Assembly: GCF_007753265.1 (NCBI RefSeq)
Contig: NZ_CP036349.1
Span: forward strand, 2,265,363 to 2,329,362
Reading direction: 5' to 3'
Source: Botrimarina mediterranea
GTDB lineage: Bacteria; Planctomycetota; Planctomycetia; Pirellulales; Lacipirellulaceae
Length of the DNA stretch: 64,000 nucleotides
Both the position numbers and the translations under genes were made by a program. Numbering within the stretch: the first letter of the stretch is position 1; every line of letters begins with the position of its first letter. The notes beneath the pieces were generated by a model. It was not told the DNA's origin. It ran no database searches and was given only the letters and a program-made list of their open reading frames with translations. This document shows positions 52,192 through 61,245 of this stretch, piece by piece.

Positions 52192-53706
52192 TTACGCCTC
52201 AACTCGAACATACTTACGCCCAGTGCGTGCGACACAGTAGCCGCCTTTTACAAGAAAGGCTTCGACCCAGTGGGCGCCAGCATATGCCGTGTGCTCCCAT
52301 CGGACCCGATCGACAACATGGTCAGCCGGAATGATTTCTCCACGAAGCTCGCCGACGCGTTCCGCTTCGAGGCCCGTATTTACAACTTGCCAATGCAAGT
52401 CGAACGGGGCCGGAGCGTTCGTGGTCAGCTCGAAACGCAGATGAACGCCTTTGGGGACTTCGCGTTCAGTCAGGTCGTGCATTCGAGCACTGTTCTTGGA
52501 GCGATGCACCGTGGCCGATAGCGACGCGTGATATCGCCGGTCCATAGTCCAAGGTGGAAGAGTGCAATGGCGAGTGCTAATCTCGGAGACCGCAGTGGGC
52601 GCTCTGGCAGAGGCTGATGCGCCGGGATGCGATATACCGGCAGACCTCGCTGCGTTCGCCACTGCCCGCTTGCCGAAGGACTCACCGAGTATCTCAAGCA
52701 AGTCGTCGGCGTTCCCCGATTCTAGCGCGGCTGTCAGATCTTCCTCTACTTTTCGCAGCCAAGCACGACACTTGACCTCTCGCTCTGGGTGATCAGCCCA
52801 CTTATCGGCAAAATTCTCATCGTCATTGGTAGGATTCGGCACCCAAGCAACCCGTTTGACTCCCTCCATCCGATATTCGATGTGCTGACCCATCCCTCGG
52901 ACAATCGCCAGGAGTGATTCAATGAGGTCGCCTTGGTTGTTGTACGACTTTGCCGCTAGCGTAGTGATGATTACGGAAATCGGCTTGTCGTCGTAGTCGG
53001 TAGCGAAGTGGACGTCACGGTGACGCTTGAGGATCTGAATCGACCGCTGAAGCGGTGTCTTGACCTTGTACTCGGGCACATCTTCGGCCGACGCTTTGAG
53101 CATGCCTTGTGCAAGCGCGATCCGCCTCTCGCGGAACCGAACTGCCATCCGGCTCTTGAACCACTCGGCATAGCCGATTGGGTTGCTGTGTTGCCAATCA
53201 TGAAGTTTGCGATCGGAAATCAAGATTCTCGATTCGGCGTAATCCCTGAATCTTTGACGCCCGTCGTCATCCGGGATTGCAGGCAAGACGTCCATGTGAA
53301 AGCCATCGTCATAATCTAGGGTCCAGCAGCGACGCCCTTCTTTGAGCGTCGGAACATCGACGTGTGACTTCTCGCAGTCGGCGACGTAGAGCCGTAGGTG
53401 CTTCTGAAGGTCGTCTTTCAGTTCTTGCTGAGAGATACCCGTCTTACGCAGGTCGCGTTCGTAGACCAAGTCGATGTCGTAGCCGGATTCCCTTGAGCAG
53501 GGCCTTACAACAGTTCCAAGACGAAACGACCCCTGCGGGTAAATTGTCGGCTCACGACGTCCGTCGGATTCGTCCTGTTCCTCCAGCCAGTGGCCGATGT
53601 GCTCGTACTTCTCGACGGCCTCTTGATGGACGGCATCGGGGATGTCCAAGGAAGCAGCGACGGCCTCAAGCAACTCGGCGAGCTGGCGTTGTTGAGTGGT
53701 AATCAT
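52192..53706 (-). CDS. CD-NTase with C-terminal AGS-C sensor domain (CBASS)
   Basis: ATG 53706 after GGAGG; 504 aa. The nucleotidyltransferase core shows GSFRLGT (from residue 59), DID at 77-79 and the third Asp at 139 (FHMDV), all catalytic residues present. The helical core continues to about 330. After a Ser/Ala linker, a C-terminal domain at about 395-504 (LRFELTTNAPAPFDLHWQVVNTG, GAHWVEAFLVKGGYCVARTGRKYVRV) matches the AGS-C sensor domain (PF18134) found in such enzymes. It should make a cyclic oligonucleotide on phage sensing and activate the neighbouring phospholipase. It lies between capV and hsdR. Confidence 0.88.
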   Translation of the reverse strand: MITTQQRQLAELLEAVAASLDIPDAVHQEAVEKYEHIGHWLEEQDESDGRREPTIYPQGSFRLGTVVRPCSRESGYDIDLVYERDLRKTGISQQELKDDLQKHLRLYVADCEKSHVDVPTLKEGRRCWTLDYDDGFHMDVLPAIPDDDGRQRFRDYAESRILISDRKLHDWQHSNPIGYAEWFKSRMAVRFRERRIALAQGMLKASAEDVPEYKVKTPLQRSIQILKRHRDVHFATDYDDKPISVIITTLAAKSYNNQGDLIESLLAIVRGMGQHIEYRMEGVKRVAWVPNPTNDDENFADKWADHPEREVKCRAWLRKVEEDLTAALESGNADDLLEILGESFGKRAVANAARSAGISHPGASASARAPTAVSEISTRHCTLPPWTMDRRYHASLSATVHRSKNSARMHDLTEREVPKGVHLRFELTTNAPAPFDLHWQVVNTGLEAERVGELRGEIIPADHVVDRVRWEHTAYAGAHWVEAFLVKGGYCVARTGRKYVRVEA

Positions 53707-53726
53707 TGGAACCTCCGTGTGATCGG

Positions 53727-54725
53727 CTAAATGGAATAGTCAGGAACGGGGTAGCTCGGGTAATACGGCTTCGCGATGTGAGGCCGAAAGACCTCGTTGA
53801 ACCTTGGGCAGAAGTGCAGGCTCTCTCTTGCTGCAATTGCTAGATGCTCATCGGTGTTGCACTTGTCCAATGCAAAGACGCCCATCGGCACGCGTGGGTC
53901 TAATCGGTGGACGCGATCACGCCCGAGCAGAAGCTCGACCATATTGTTTGTACCGACGCTTTGACCTCGCATCGCCACGTTCACGCCCGCAGTACGCCAG
54001 GCAATAAGGCCGCCTGAATCTAGGCGATCCGGGTGCCTCGTAACGTCATCACAAGTTCCGATGCTCAAGATTCGGATTGCGTCCCACGGCACATTCAGCG
54101 TCGAGGTGGCTTCAACCAGTCCGACAAGCGTCGGGTTGTTCGCCCAAACTCCGCCATCTACAAGTCGCGTCTTTTCAATGCCTTTCCACGCGGGGAAATA
54201 AGTGGGCGCCGCAGTTGTTGCCATCGCCACCTTCCAAGCTGGGAATTGCCAGTCACGGCGTAGCCTCGAATGATGCGGGGTTCGGAAAACACGCACTTGA
54301 TCGTGGCCAAGGTCGTATGACGGAATAACGAGCCGCTTGGTGCTCTCGCCGAAAAGACGTTCGCCAATGGCAGTACGCAGAGCGCTCTCCAAGGGCTTAC
54401 TGTCGTAACGATGTCGCCAGAGCGTTCGGTAAAGAAAACGGAGCCATCGTCGCAGACAAATGCCGCTCGATGGAAAAATTGCCGGCCCGTGACCGGTGTA
54501 GAAGTCAACCAATGCTTTGGGGCGCATCCCAAGGCCTAGGCCAATCGCGATTATCCCTCCGGTGGATGTACCAGTGATCAGATCGAAGTGGTCGGTAATC
54601 TGAATCTGCAAGTCTTGTTCGAGGTGAGCGAGCACGGCAGCAGCAAAGAGACCACGAATGCCCCCGCCATCCAGTGACAGGATTCGGAAATCTCCTTCCC
54701 ACGGTGGCACTTGCTCGTCAGGCAC
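53727..54725 (-). CDS. capV: Patatin-like phospholipase effector (CapV-type)
   Basis: GTG start at 54725 overlapping the hsdS stop by 8 bases; 332 aa. The patatin motifs are complete: oxyanion loop DGGGIRG (19-25), nucleophile elbow GTSTGG (Ser54) and catalytic DGG (Asp190). CapV enzymes are activated by a cyclic dinucleotide and degrade the cell's own phospholipids, killing infected cells. With the adjacent CD-NTase it forms a minimal two-gene (type I) CBASS with no ancillary genes visible. Confidence 0.9.
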   Translation of the reverse strand: MPDEQVPPWEGDFRILSLDGGGIRGLFAAAVLAHLEQDLQIQITDHFDLITGTSTGGIIAIGLGLGMRPKALVDFYTGHGPAIFPSSGICLRRWLRFLYRTLWRHRYDSKPLESALRTAIGERLFGESTKRLVIPSYDLGHDQVRVFRTPHHSRLRRDWQFPAWKVAMATTAAPTYFPAWKGIEKTRLVDGGVWANNPTLVGLVEATSTLNVPWDAIRILSIGTCDDVTRHPDRLDSGGLIAWRTAGVNVAMRGQSVGTNNMVELLLGRDRVHRLDPRVPMGVFALDKCNTDEHLAIAARESLHFCPRFNEVFRPHIAKPYYPSYPVPDYSI

Positions 54726-55944
54726 TGGCCACCTCCACGGTCGGGACGCGCACTTGCCCGGTCAGAAGCGCCTGGCTCAGAGCTGACTTCGCTTCGGTAA
54801 GCTGAGTCAACTCATCGCTCTGGCTTGCAATCCTGTAGTCAAGTGTCGCTAACAGTTCCACGATGCGAGCTTGGTCATCGACTGAACGTGGAATGCTGAC
54901 CTTGATCGGAGCAAATTGCTCGAAGTAGAGACGTAGCCGATCTTCCGTCAGTCCTTGCGAGAACAGATGGAACCGGCGGATCGTTGCCGGCAGCTTGAAC
55001 AGGTGTGCCGCGTAGTCGGATCGGAGGCCGCCAGTTGGCTCGACAACGACATAGGCCGGGCTGACTAGGCAATCGAACTCGGCGAGCCCGAACACGCCTT
55101 GCCACATTCGCATCATGTTGTAGGCGATGTCGCCGCTGCGAACGAGCAAGTGCTGGTCGTCGCGGAGGTTGGTCTCCATCCGGCGTTCGATCTCTTCGCG
55201 GTTGACGAGTCCGTTGTGCATCGTCACGGCGACGCGTGGCAGGGCGTCGACACCAGATTCCTTGCGTGGCTGAAATACGTCACCAAGACGAACCTCAACA
55301 AACTCCGTATGCCGCCCAGGTAGACCATCGGTAAGCAGGTTCTGCACCAGGGCCTCCTTCAACTTGCGTGTCTGCTCGATCACATTTTCGGTCAGCTCAA
55401 TCGCGTCATCCACTGCCCCAAGAGCACCGGCAATCAATTTCTGCTCAGGAACTGGCGGAAGCCAAACTTCTGCGGAACGAACGACATCAAGCCCGAGGCC
55501 ATAGCGAGTCACCCCGGCAGCTTTCTTGATGAACTGAGCCCGAAACTCCGGAATTCGGAGTTGGGCGGCCAAAAAAGGTCCGTAGGCCAACTCAGGCGAA
55601 GGACGGAGCAGTCCAAGGTGATACCCAAGGACAACGCCGGCAGCGTCTTGACGAACAACGGACGGTTCTGCGATCTCGTCTTTGGTTTCCGAGTCCTTCG
55701 TAATGAGAACGTCATCCGCCTGAAGCGTGAAACGCTCAATCTCTTCTTCCGTGGCTGTGGCTTCCATGAACGGAAGGCCGTTGTGGATGTACGCGTTCTT
55801 CCATACATCCATATAATTGCACAGGCGTACTGGCGTCTCGTCCGACTTCGTATGCTTGTCGATGCTGCTAAATCGGACGTCGGCGACGTCGCCTAGAGCT
55901 TGCACACGCCACCCTTCAGGCGGGTAGCCATTGCTAGACAACAT
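54718..55944 (-). CDS. hsdS: Type I restriction specificity subunit
   Basis: The start is ATG 55944, inside the end of hsdM (overlap of 11 bases); 408 aa. Two target-recognition domains are visible, each followed by a conserved helical segment: PEQKLIAGALGAVDDAIELTENVIEQTRKLKEALVQNLLTDG in the middle and DDQARIVELLATLDYRIASQSDELTQLTEAKSALSQALLTGQVRV at the C-terminus. This bipartite plan is standard for HsdS. The recognition sequence cannot be read from the protein. Confidence 0.92.
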   Translation of the reverse strand: MLSSNGYPPEGWRVQALGDVADVRFSSIDKHTKSDETPVRLCNYMDVWKNAYIHNGLPFMEATATEEEIERFTLQADDVLITKDSETKDEIAEPSVVRQDAAGVVLGYHLGLLRPSPELAYGPFLAAQLRIPEFRAQFIKKAAGVTRYGLGLDVVRSAEVWLPPVPEQKLIAGALGAVDDAIELTENVIEQTRKLKEALVQNLLTDGLPGRHTEFVEVRLGDVFQPRKESGVDALPRVAVTMHNGLVNREEIERRMETNLRDDQHLLVRSGDIAYNMMRMWQGVFGLAEFDCLVSPAYVVVEPTGGLRSDYAAHLFKLPATIRRFHLFSQGLTEDRLRLYFEQFAPIKVSIPRSVDDQARIVELLATLDYRIASQSDELTQLTEAKSALSQALLTGQVRVPTVEVASA

Positions 55945-57820
55945 ACCCCACCTCCTCAAGCAACCGGTTCATCCGCTGCTCGGCTTCGTTGCGGAGCTGC
56001 TCTAGCTCGCGGAGCTTCACCAGCTCGGCCTGCACGTCGAGCCGCGGCGGTGGCTCCGACGAATCGACGTAGCGGCTGATGTTGAGGTTGTAGTCGTTCT
56101 CTTCGGCGATCTCGGCGAGCGTGGCGACCGTAGCAAACTTCTTCAGCGGCATCCGCTGCATCGCGGGCCCCTCAGTCCCCTCCCGTGTCAGTCCTCCGAG
56201 CCAGTAGCCGACTTGGCGGCGAGCCTCATCCAGCTCGGTGCGTCCACGGGTCGCCTCGTCCCGGATGCGGTCGGCGATCTCTTCCGGCTGACCTTCGGCC
56301 GCGGCGAGCTGGCGAGCCTCGTGAGCGTCGATCGCCGCGAGCCAGCTGTCGGCGGTCGCGTCGGCGGCGCTGGCGACCGATTCTTCTGCGAGCCCGTCCG
56401 CATTCCAGGAATTGAACACGGCCGTGATCCGCAGCAGGTCTTCCTGCCGCAGGTAGTTGCGGTTCTTCCCCTCGTGGTACAGCCCGTCGGGCGACGCGTC
56501 GATAAACAGCACCTTGCCCTGGCGTTCTTTGGGCTTGTTCTTGTTGAGGATCAGCACCGAAGCGGGGATGCCAGTACCGAAGAAGAGTTTCTCGGGCAGG
56601 CCGATGACGGCCTCGAAGAGGTCTTCTTCTAGCAGGGCTTTCCGCACCTTGGCCTCCGACCCACCGCGGAACAGCACGCCGTGCGGCATGACGACGCCGA
56701 CCATGCCATGGTCGCCGGCGACCTCGACCATGTGTTGAAGGAAGGCGGTATCCCCCTTAGTCGTTGGGGGGACGCCCCGGGTAAAGCGGTGGAACGGGTC
56801 GGCCTTGAACTTCTCTTGGACCTCTTTGCTGTCGACCTTGCCAGGCTTGCCGTCTTTGCCTTCCTTGGGCGTGACGCCGTGCCACTCTTTGAGGGAGAAC
56901 GGCGGATTGGCGATGACGCGGTCGAATACGTCGAGCACGCCGGCGGTCTCGAACCGGGGGCGGCCGATGGTGTCGCCGGCGCGGATGTCGGTGTCGGGAA
57001 AGTTGTGCAGCAGCATGTTGAGCTTGGCAATGCTCCACGTGCCGTAGTTCTTCTCCTGGCCTGTCAAGGTAATGTTGCGTGGGTCGCCGCCGTGATCGAC
57101 GACGTAGTGGCCGCACTCGATGAGCATGCCGCCGGACCCGCAAGTCGGGTCGTGGATACGCATCCCCTCGGCCGGCTTGAGCAGCTGAACGATCAGCCGC
57201 ACGACCATCCGCGGTGTGTAGAACTCGCCCCCTTTCTTGCCCGAGCCTTCGGCGAATCGCTCGATGAGGTACTCGTAGGCGTTGCCCAGCACGTCGGGCT
57301 CGGCCAGGTTGCGTGAGCCGAGCGGGATCGACCCGAAGTGGGTCAGCAGCCGCTGCATCATGGCGTCCATTGTCTGGACATCGCCGAAACGGCGCTCGTC
57401 GTTGAACCGCACACCTGCGAGCACCCCTTCGAGGTACTGGGCGTTATGCTCCTCGATGGCGTGCAGCGCCTTGTCGATCGCTTCGGCTCGGTTCTCGCCG
57501 ACCGCCATCAGGTCGTCCCAGCGGGCGCCCTCGGGCAGGTAGTAGCTACCCGAAGTGTACTCGTCAGGGTCTTCGGCGATCTTTTCGGCTTCTTCGCGGG
57601 TTTTGCCGGCGCGGACCCACTCGTCGATGATGTCGCCGCGGCGTTCCTTGAAGACGTCGGATAGACGCTTAAGGAACATCAGGGCGAGGATGTGGTTTTT
57701 GAAGTCACCAGCATCGACGGTGCCTCGCAAGATGTCGGCAGCGCCCCACAGCAGGCGGTTCAGTTCGTCACGCGTGACGATGCGATGGCCGGGCGCGGCT
57801 TTGGTTTTGGGTTCGGGCAT
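55934..57820 (-). CDS. hsdM: Type I restriction N6-adenine methyltransferase subunit
   Basis: A 628-aa HsdM. An N-terminal helical domain (LLWGAADILRGTVDAGDFKNHILALMFLKRLSDVF) precedes the methyltransferase fold with motif I DPTCGSGGM near 225 and motif IV NPPF near 304. The C-terminal region is helical. It methylates host sites to prevent cleavage. It overlaps hsdS and follows the hydrolase gene after 21 bases, so all are likely one transcript. It is longer than the classical enzyme of about 500 aa, as in many environmental systems. Confidence 0.93.
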   Translation of the reverse strand: MPEPKTKAAPGHRIVTRDELNRLLWGAADILRGTVDAGDFKNHILALMFLKRLSDVFKERRGDIIDEWVRAGKTREEAEKIAEDPDEYTSGSYYLPEGARWDDLMAVGENRAEAIDKALHAIEEHNAQYLEGVLAGVRFNDERRFGDVQTMDAMMQRLLTHFGSIPLGSRNLAEPDVLGNAYEYLIERFAEGSGKKGGEFYTPRMVVRLIVQLLKPAEGMRIHDPTCGSGGMLIECGHYVVDHGGDPRNITLTGQEKNYGTWSIAKLNMLLHNFPDTDIRAGDTIGRPRFETAGVLDVFDRVIANPPFSLKEWHGVTPKEGKDGKPGKVDSKEVQEKFKADPFHRFTRGVPPTTKGDTAFLQHMVEVAGDHGMVGVVMPHGVLFRGGSEAKVRKALLEEDLFEAVIGLPEKLFFGTGIPASVLILNKNKPKERQGKVLFIDASPDGLYHEGKNRNYLRQEDLLRITAVFNSWNADGLAEESVASAADATADSWLAAIDAHEARQLAAAEGQPEEIADRIRDEATRGRTELDEARRQVGYWLGGLTREGTEGPAMQRMPLKKFATVATLAEIAEENDYNLNISRYVDSSEPPPRLDVQAELVKLRELEQLRNEAEQRMNRLLEEVGYVV

Positions 57821-57841
57821 GCGGTTTATTGTTCCGGCGGC

Positions 57842-58696
57842 TCAGGTGAGCGAGCGGTTGATGTGGTGGGCGAGGATATCGCGATTGACGCGGAGGTTAT
57901 CAGCTTGAAAGTAAGAGCTGTGTGCGCAGGCTGGGTTGCGAGCGATTGGCTTGCCGAACAGGCGCCGTATCCGCCAAGTCGAGCATCCCGTTGGGACAAG
58001 GTCGAGGTGTTGCTCGACTCCCGCAAACGGTGGTGAGATTGTACCTCCGACAACGTCGCCACCGGCGTCGATGTTGACGATCTGCACGACATGCGCTGGC
58101 AGTCGGCCATCGTTGACCCGGCCAAAGAGGTTCCGTTGCACGGTGCCGATCGACAACGCGCCGCCGAGGGTAAAGAGGTTCGCCACGCGGCCGGTGTAGG
58201 ACTGGTCATCGAGCCGGCGAAGTCCCTCGTAGCTGACCACCGTCCCCCAGCTGTGGGCGATGATGTGCAGCGTGTGACCGTCGGCCAGGAGTGGACGGAC
58301 AACTTCGTCGAAACGTGCAAGGATAGCTTCGCGCGTTGATTCCCAAGCCATGTAGCGGACAAAGTCGTCCATCGCCAAGCCGCTGCCGCCATACATGGCC
58401 GGCGCGTTGGGGGGCCCCGAAGAAGCCAGTGCCCGGACCTGTCCGTTGCGTGCTTTCCGACGATTCAGTTCTTGTTCGAGTTCTTCGCGTAGCCGCTGTT
58501 CTTCTGCCGCCGCTGCGTCGGCTTCGGGGCCAGCATCCCCGTAGGTCATCGCTGCGTTGACGAGATTGCTCCAGAGCACCTCTTGCTTGAGAAGTGGCCG
58601 CGATAGATGCGACCGGAGTGACTCGAACCATGCATCCGAGTATCCATCGTCATGGTCGCTAATGCCGTGAACGTAAACGATTGTGTGCTCAGCCAT
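57842..58696 (-). CDS. Alpha/beta hydrolase in the restriction-CBASS gene string
   Basis: The start is ATG 58696 (MAEHTIVYVHGISDHDD), preceded by AAGGAATC. The 284-aa protein has the early VYVHGI oxyanion segment and a nucleophile elbow IIAHSWGTVVSYEGL near residues 145-160 with Ser as likely nucleophile. It resembles esterase/lipase-type alpha/beta hydrolases; a lipid or ester substrate is plausible. It lies 21 bases upstream of hsdM and 13 bases downstream of an HsdS-like gene. Alpha/beta hydrolases are not standard members of type I restriction operons. Confidence 0.75.
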   Translation of the reverse strand: MAEHTIVYVHGISDHDDGYSDAWFESLRSHLSRPLLKQEVLWSNLVNAAMTYGDAGPEADAAAAEEQRLREELEQELNRRKARNGQVRALASSGPPNAPAMYGGSGLAMDDFVRYMAWESTREAILARFDEVVRPLLADGHTLHIIAHSWGTVVSYEGLRRLDDQSYTGRVANLFTLGGALSIGTVQRNLFGRVNDGRLPAHVVQIVNIDAGGDVVGGTISPPFAGVEQHLDLVPTGCSTWRIRRLFGKPIARNPACAHSSYFQADNLRVNRDILAHHINRSLT

Positions 58697-58709
58697 CGGT
58701 GATTCCTTC

Positions 58710-59309
58710 CTAGCGGAGCTTGTTGGAGACGAGTTGAGCGACAACCTGCCGCCGCGACTCGGCAACGGCTAGTGCGGTGTGGTACGCGGCGTCGGAAGCC
58801 GCCAGCAACTCGACGAGTTCTTCTTGCTCAGCGGGCGACGGAACGGGCACTTCTAGCTTGGCTAGGGCGGACGCGGTCAGGTTCATCTGCACGCTGCCCG
58901 ACTGACAGGTCGCTTCTAGGGCCGCTTGCCCCTCGCTGCTGAGCAGATAGGCCGCGAGAACGGCGGGCGCCAATCGAGGCCGCGAACGGACCCCCAGCAG
59001 GGTCGAGGCGATAACCGCCCCGTCGAGTTCCGGAGGCACGATTGCGACCTTCAAAGACGTGCTGCGAGCGGACAGCAACAGGTCGCCGGCGAGGACCTGG
59101 TATCGGGGCGTCGCCTGCACAGAGAGTTCGGCTGGCAGTGATAGCGACGCTTCGACGCCGCCGCCCTCAATCGATCCGACAGTCAGGACTGGGATGCCCC
59201 TTCCGATGACGACAAGCAGGTCCGACTTCACCGGCATTCCGGAGAAGATCTTCGCGATTTCAGCGAGTTGGCGGCGAGAGACGATCAAGGCAAGTACAGC
59301 CCGAGGCAT
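58710..59309 (-). CDS. HsdS-like single target-recognition domain protein
   Basis: The 199-aa product has IPVLTVGSIEGGGVEASL, VLAGDLLLSARSTSLKVAIVPPELDGAVIASTLLGVR and a C-terminal LEVPVPSPAEQEELVELLAASDAAYHTALAVAESRRQVVAQLVSNKL, which is the target-recognition plus helical spacer organisation of half an HsdS. Its length fits one TRD instead of the two in the downstream HsdS. It is the first gene of the string. It could alter specificity by pairing with HsdM, or belong to a separate function with the hydrolase. Confidence 0.75.
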   Translation of the reverse strand: MPRAVLALIVSRRQLAEIAKIFSGMPVKSDLLVVIGRGIPVLTVGSIEGGGVEASLSLPAELSVQATPRYQVLAGDLLLSARSTSLKVAIVPPELDGAVIASTLLGVRSRPRLAPAVLAAYLLSSEGQAALEATCQSGSVQMNLTASALAKLEVPVPSPAEQEELVELLAASDAAYHTALAVAESRRQVVAQLVSNKLR

Positions 59310-59433
59310 TTGGGATATGCCAGCATTGTAGCGGATCGCCGCCGCAGTACAAGTCGTGAAATTGCGAGTTTCTGTGTTACGAAATCGACTATACGACCTT
59401 TTGGCAGTTAGTTCGTAAGTCGTTGTTGGCTAC

Positions 59434-60471
59434 TCAGATCGAAATCCGCTCGACAATATTGCGCGTCACACACCGGCCGCGGCGGTCGTAGAGCCGAGTG
59501 GTTCGCGGGTCGGCGTGCCCGGCGAGATTCTGCACGTCTTCGAGTGGGACGCCTTGGCTCAGCAGGTCGGTAATCGTTGCCACGCGGAACGAGTGAGCGG
59601 TCAGTCGCCGAGGCAGTCCGGCGTCCTTCAGGCGTCGCCGCACCATGCGACTGACATCGTCTGCTGACATCGGTCGGTCGCTTAATCTGCCGGTACGTCG
59701 AATCGCCGAGGTGAACAAGGGCGAACCGCTACCCGGTGGCCCGCCAAGATTCCCTGCCGAATGCCGGGCTTCGATAAGGCCGGACAGCAATCTCTGCAGA
59801 TCGTGGCGAACAGGGATTTCACGTACCTTCCCTCCTTTCTCCGAGAAACTAAGACAGAACTGATCCCCCATCTCGCAGAAGTCATCGATGCGTAACCGAG
59901 CTACTGCGCCGACGCGAGCGGCCGTGTAGATCAACACGGCGATGGCCGCCCTGTCACGCAGCCCAATGAGCCGGCGATCGTCGATACTCGCTAGCAGTTG
60001 ACGAGCCTGAGCAACCGTTATCTCGGGCGTGCGACCCTCGACCACGCTGTGCCGGTCGCCCCGGACCGACGCGGCCGGATTGAGCGCGACTGCGTGCCGC
60101 TGTACGAGTCGGTCGAACAGGTGACGGATGGCGGCGAGGTAGACCTTCTTGGAAGCAGCCGATCCAGTCAGCCCGTCGAGGTAGTGACCGACGTCGGCGG
60201 GAGTGATTCGGTGGAGTGGTTTTCGCGTTGCATCCGCCCATGTCAGGAAACGCCTTGACGCACGCTCGTAGCTGCGGCGTGTGTGCGGGTTCCGCACCGC
60301 GGCGTACAGAAACTCTTCCCAGGCGAACACTGCTGCGGCGCCAGCCGCGGCAATCAGCGGGGGCGCGTCATCGACGAATCGACTCGTCGTCCTCTCCGCA
60401 GCCGCGATCGGCAAGTTCTTCGGGGGGCTCTCGTCTCTCACTCTTCTCCAAGTTGGGCGGCAGCCACTCAT
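59434..60471 (-). CDS. Tyrosine recombinase/integrase
   Basis: The 345-aa integrase contains an N-terminal SAM-like core-binding domain (FEWEEFLY-like helices to about 130) and a catalytic domain with Arg186 (ARVGAV), a Lys in EKGGK (212-215), His293-x-x-Arg296 (HSFR), His319 and Tyr328. All catalytic residues are present, so it should be active. It lies just upstream of the defence string on the same strand and may have mobilised it. No attachment site pair was identified. The first 30 residues may be dispensable; the exact start is uncertain. Confidence 0.9.
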   Translation of the reverse strand: MSGCRPTWRRVRDESPPKNLPIAAAERTTSRFVDDAPPLIAAAGAAAVFAWEEFLYAAVRNPHTRRSYERASRRFLTWADATRKPLHRITPADVGHYLDGLTGSAASKKVYLAAIRHLFDRLVQRHAVALNPAASVRGDRHSVVEGRTPEITVAQARQLLASIDDRRLIGLRDRAAIAVLIYTAARVGAVARLRIDDFCEMGDQFCLSFSEKGGKVREIPVRHDLQRLLSGLIEARHSAGNLGGPPGSGSPLFTSAIRRTGRLSDRPMSADDVSRMVRRRLKDAGLPRRLTAHSFRVATITDLLSQGVPLEDVQNLAGHADPRTTRLYDRRGRCVTRNIVERISI

Positions 60472-60726
60472 TACTGACGAGCCGACTGCGTAAAGTCTTT
60501 GGCGGTTGCGCCTGCATCGGCTCCGTCAAGACGTTTCTTGCTGGCTTGTTCCGATAGCTGCTCGCTATCCCGAGCAGCTTCATCCCGCAGCGAACCGGTC
60601 AGGAATCGCTGCCCGACTAGTTTTTAAAAGGCCTGACGACCGCTCGCGTTAACGCCTGATTACGTCCTTTATCAGTCACTACCTAACACAGGTTGTTAGA
60701 TTCGGGCAACCAGTTTGAGTCATCAA

Positions 60727-61245
60727 TCAATCACTGGCTCCAGCGAGCAATCGCATGGAAAGGGGGACGGCTCGCTCGTAGTTCGTGCGACTCATTGGCA
60801 CGGTGTTCAGGTCGTGATTCAACTCGGCGAGGTCAATTCCCTTGAGGCCGCCGCGGCTGTTAAGCCAATGGTCGGCCATACGGATCAGCTCGGTGACCGA
60901 CCCGGTCATGCTCCGGTCTACACCCACTGCATAACTGACGTCTCGGCACTGGTCGAAAAGCCCCGTTGCCTGCTCGCTAGCGAAGCCTTCGTCGAGCAGC
61001 AGCCTGAACAGTCCGTCTCGGAAGAGGTCGTCGAGCCGGCGGAGTTCAGCGCGGGTGACGGCCAGCCGCGTGAAGCAGAGCAAAGACTTTTCGGCTGCGA
61101 ACAGGACGCACTTCTTGCGGTCGAAGAAAAACAGGTGGGCGTACCAGTCGCCAAGAAGCGATTTGGCCGCTCCCGTCGTAGCTAGGTCGGCTGGCTTGAG
61201 TCCCATCTCTTTCCGCAGCCTGGCGGTACAGCGAATTAGCGTCAT
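60727..61245 (-). CDS. DUF6933-family protein
   Basis: The 172-aa product begins MTLIRCTARLRKEMGLK and contains SLLGDWYAHLFFFDRKKCVLFAAEKSLLCF, a layout I associate with DUF6933 proteins of unknown function. It overlaps the preceding gene by ATGA, so the two are coupled. 60472-60726 upstream of the integrase holds no gene. Role unknown; such genes occur in mobile and defence-rich regions. Confidence 0.7.
   Translation of the reverse strand: MTLIRCTARLRKEMGLKPADLATTGAAKSLLGDWYAHLFFFDRKKCVLFAAEKSLLCFTRLAVTRAELRRLDDLFRDGLFRLLLDEGFASEQATGLFDQCRDVSYAVGVDRSMTGSVTELIRMADHWLNSRGGLKGIDLAELNHDLNTVPMSRTNYERAVPLSMRLLAGASD

Noticed and set aside
52120-52521. Plus-strand frame across the CD-NTase/hsdR junction
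   Set aside because: It is antisense to two well supported genes and shows no family features.
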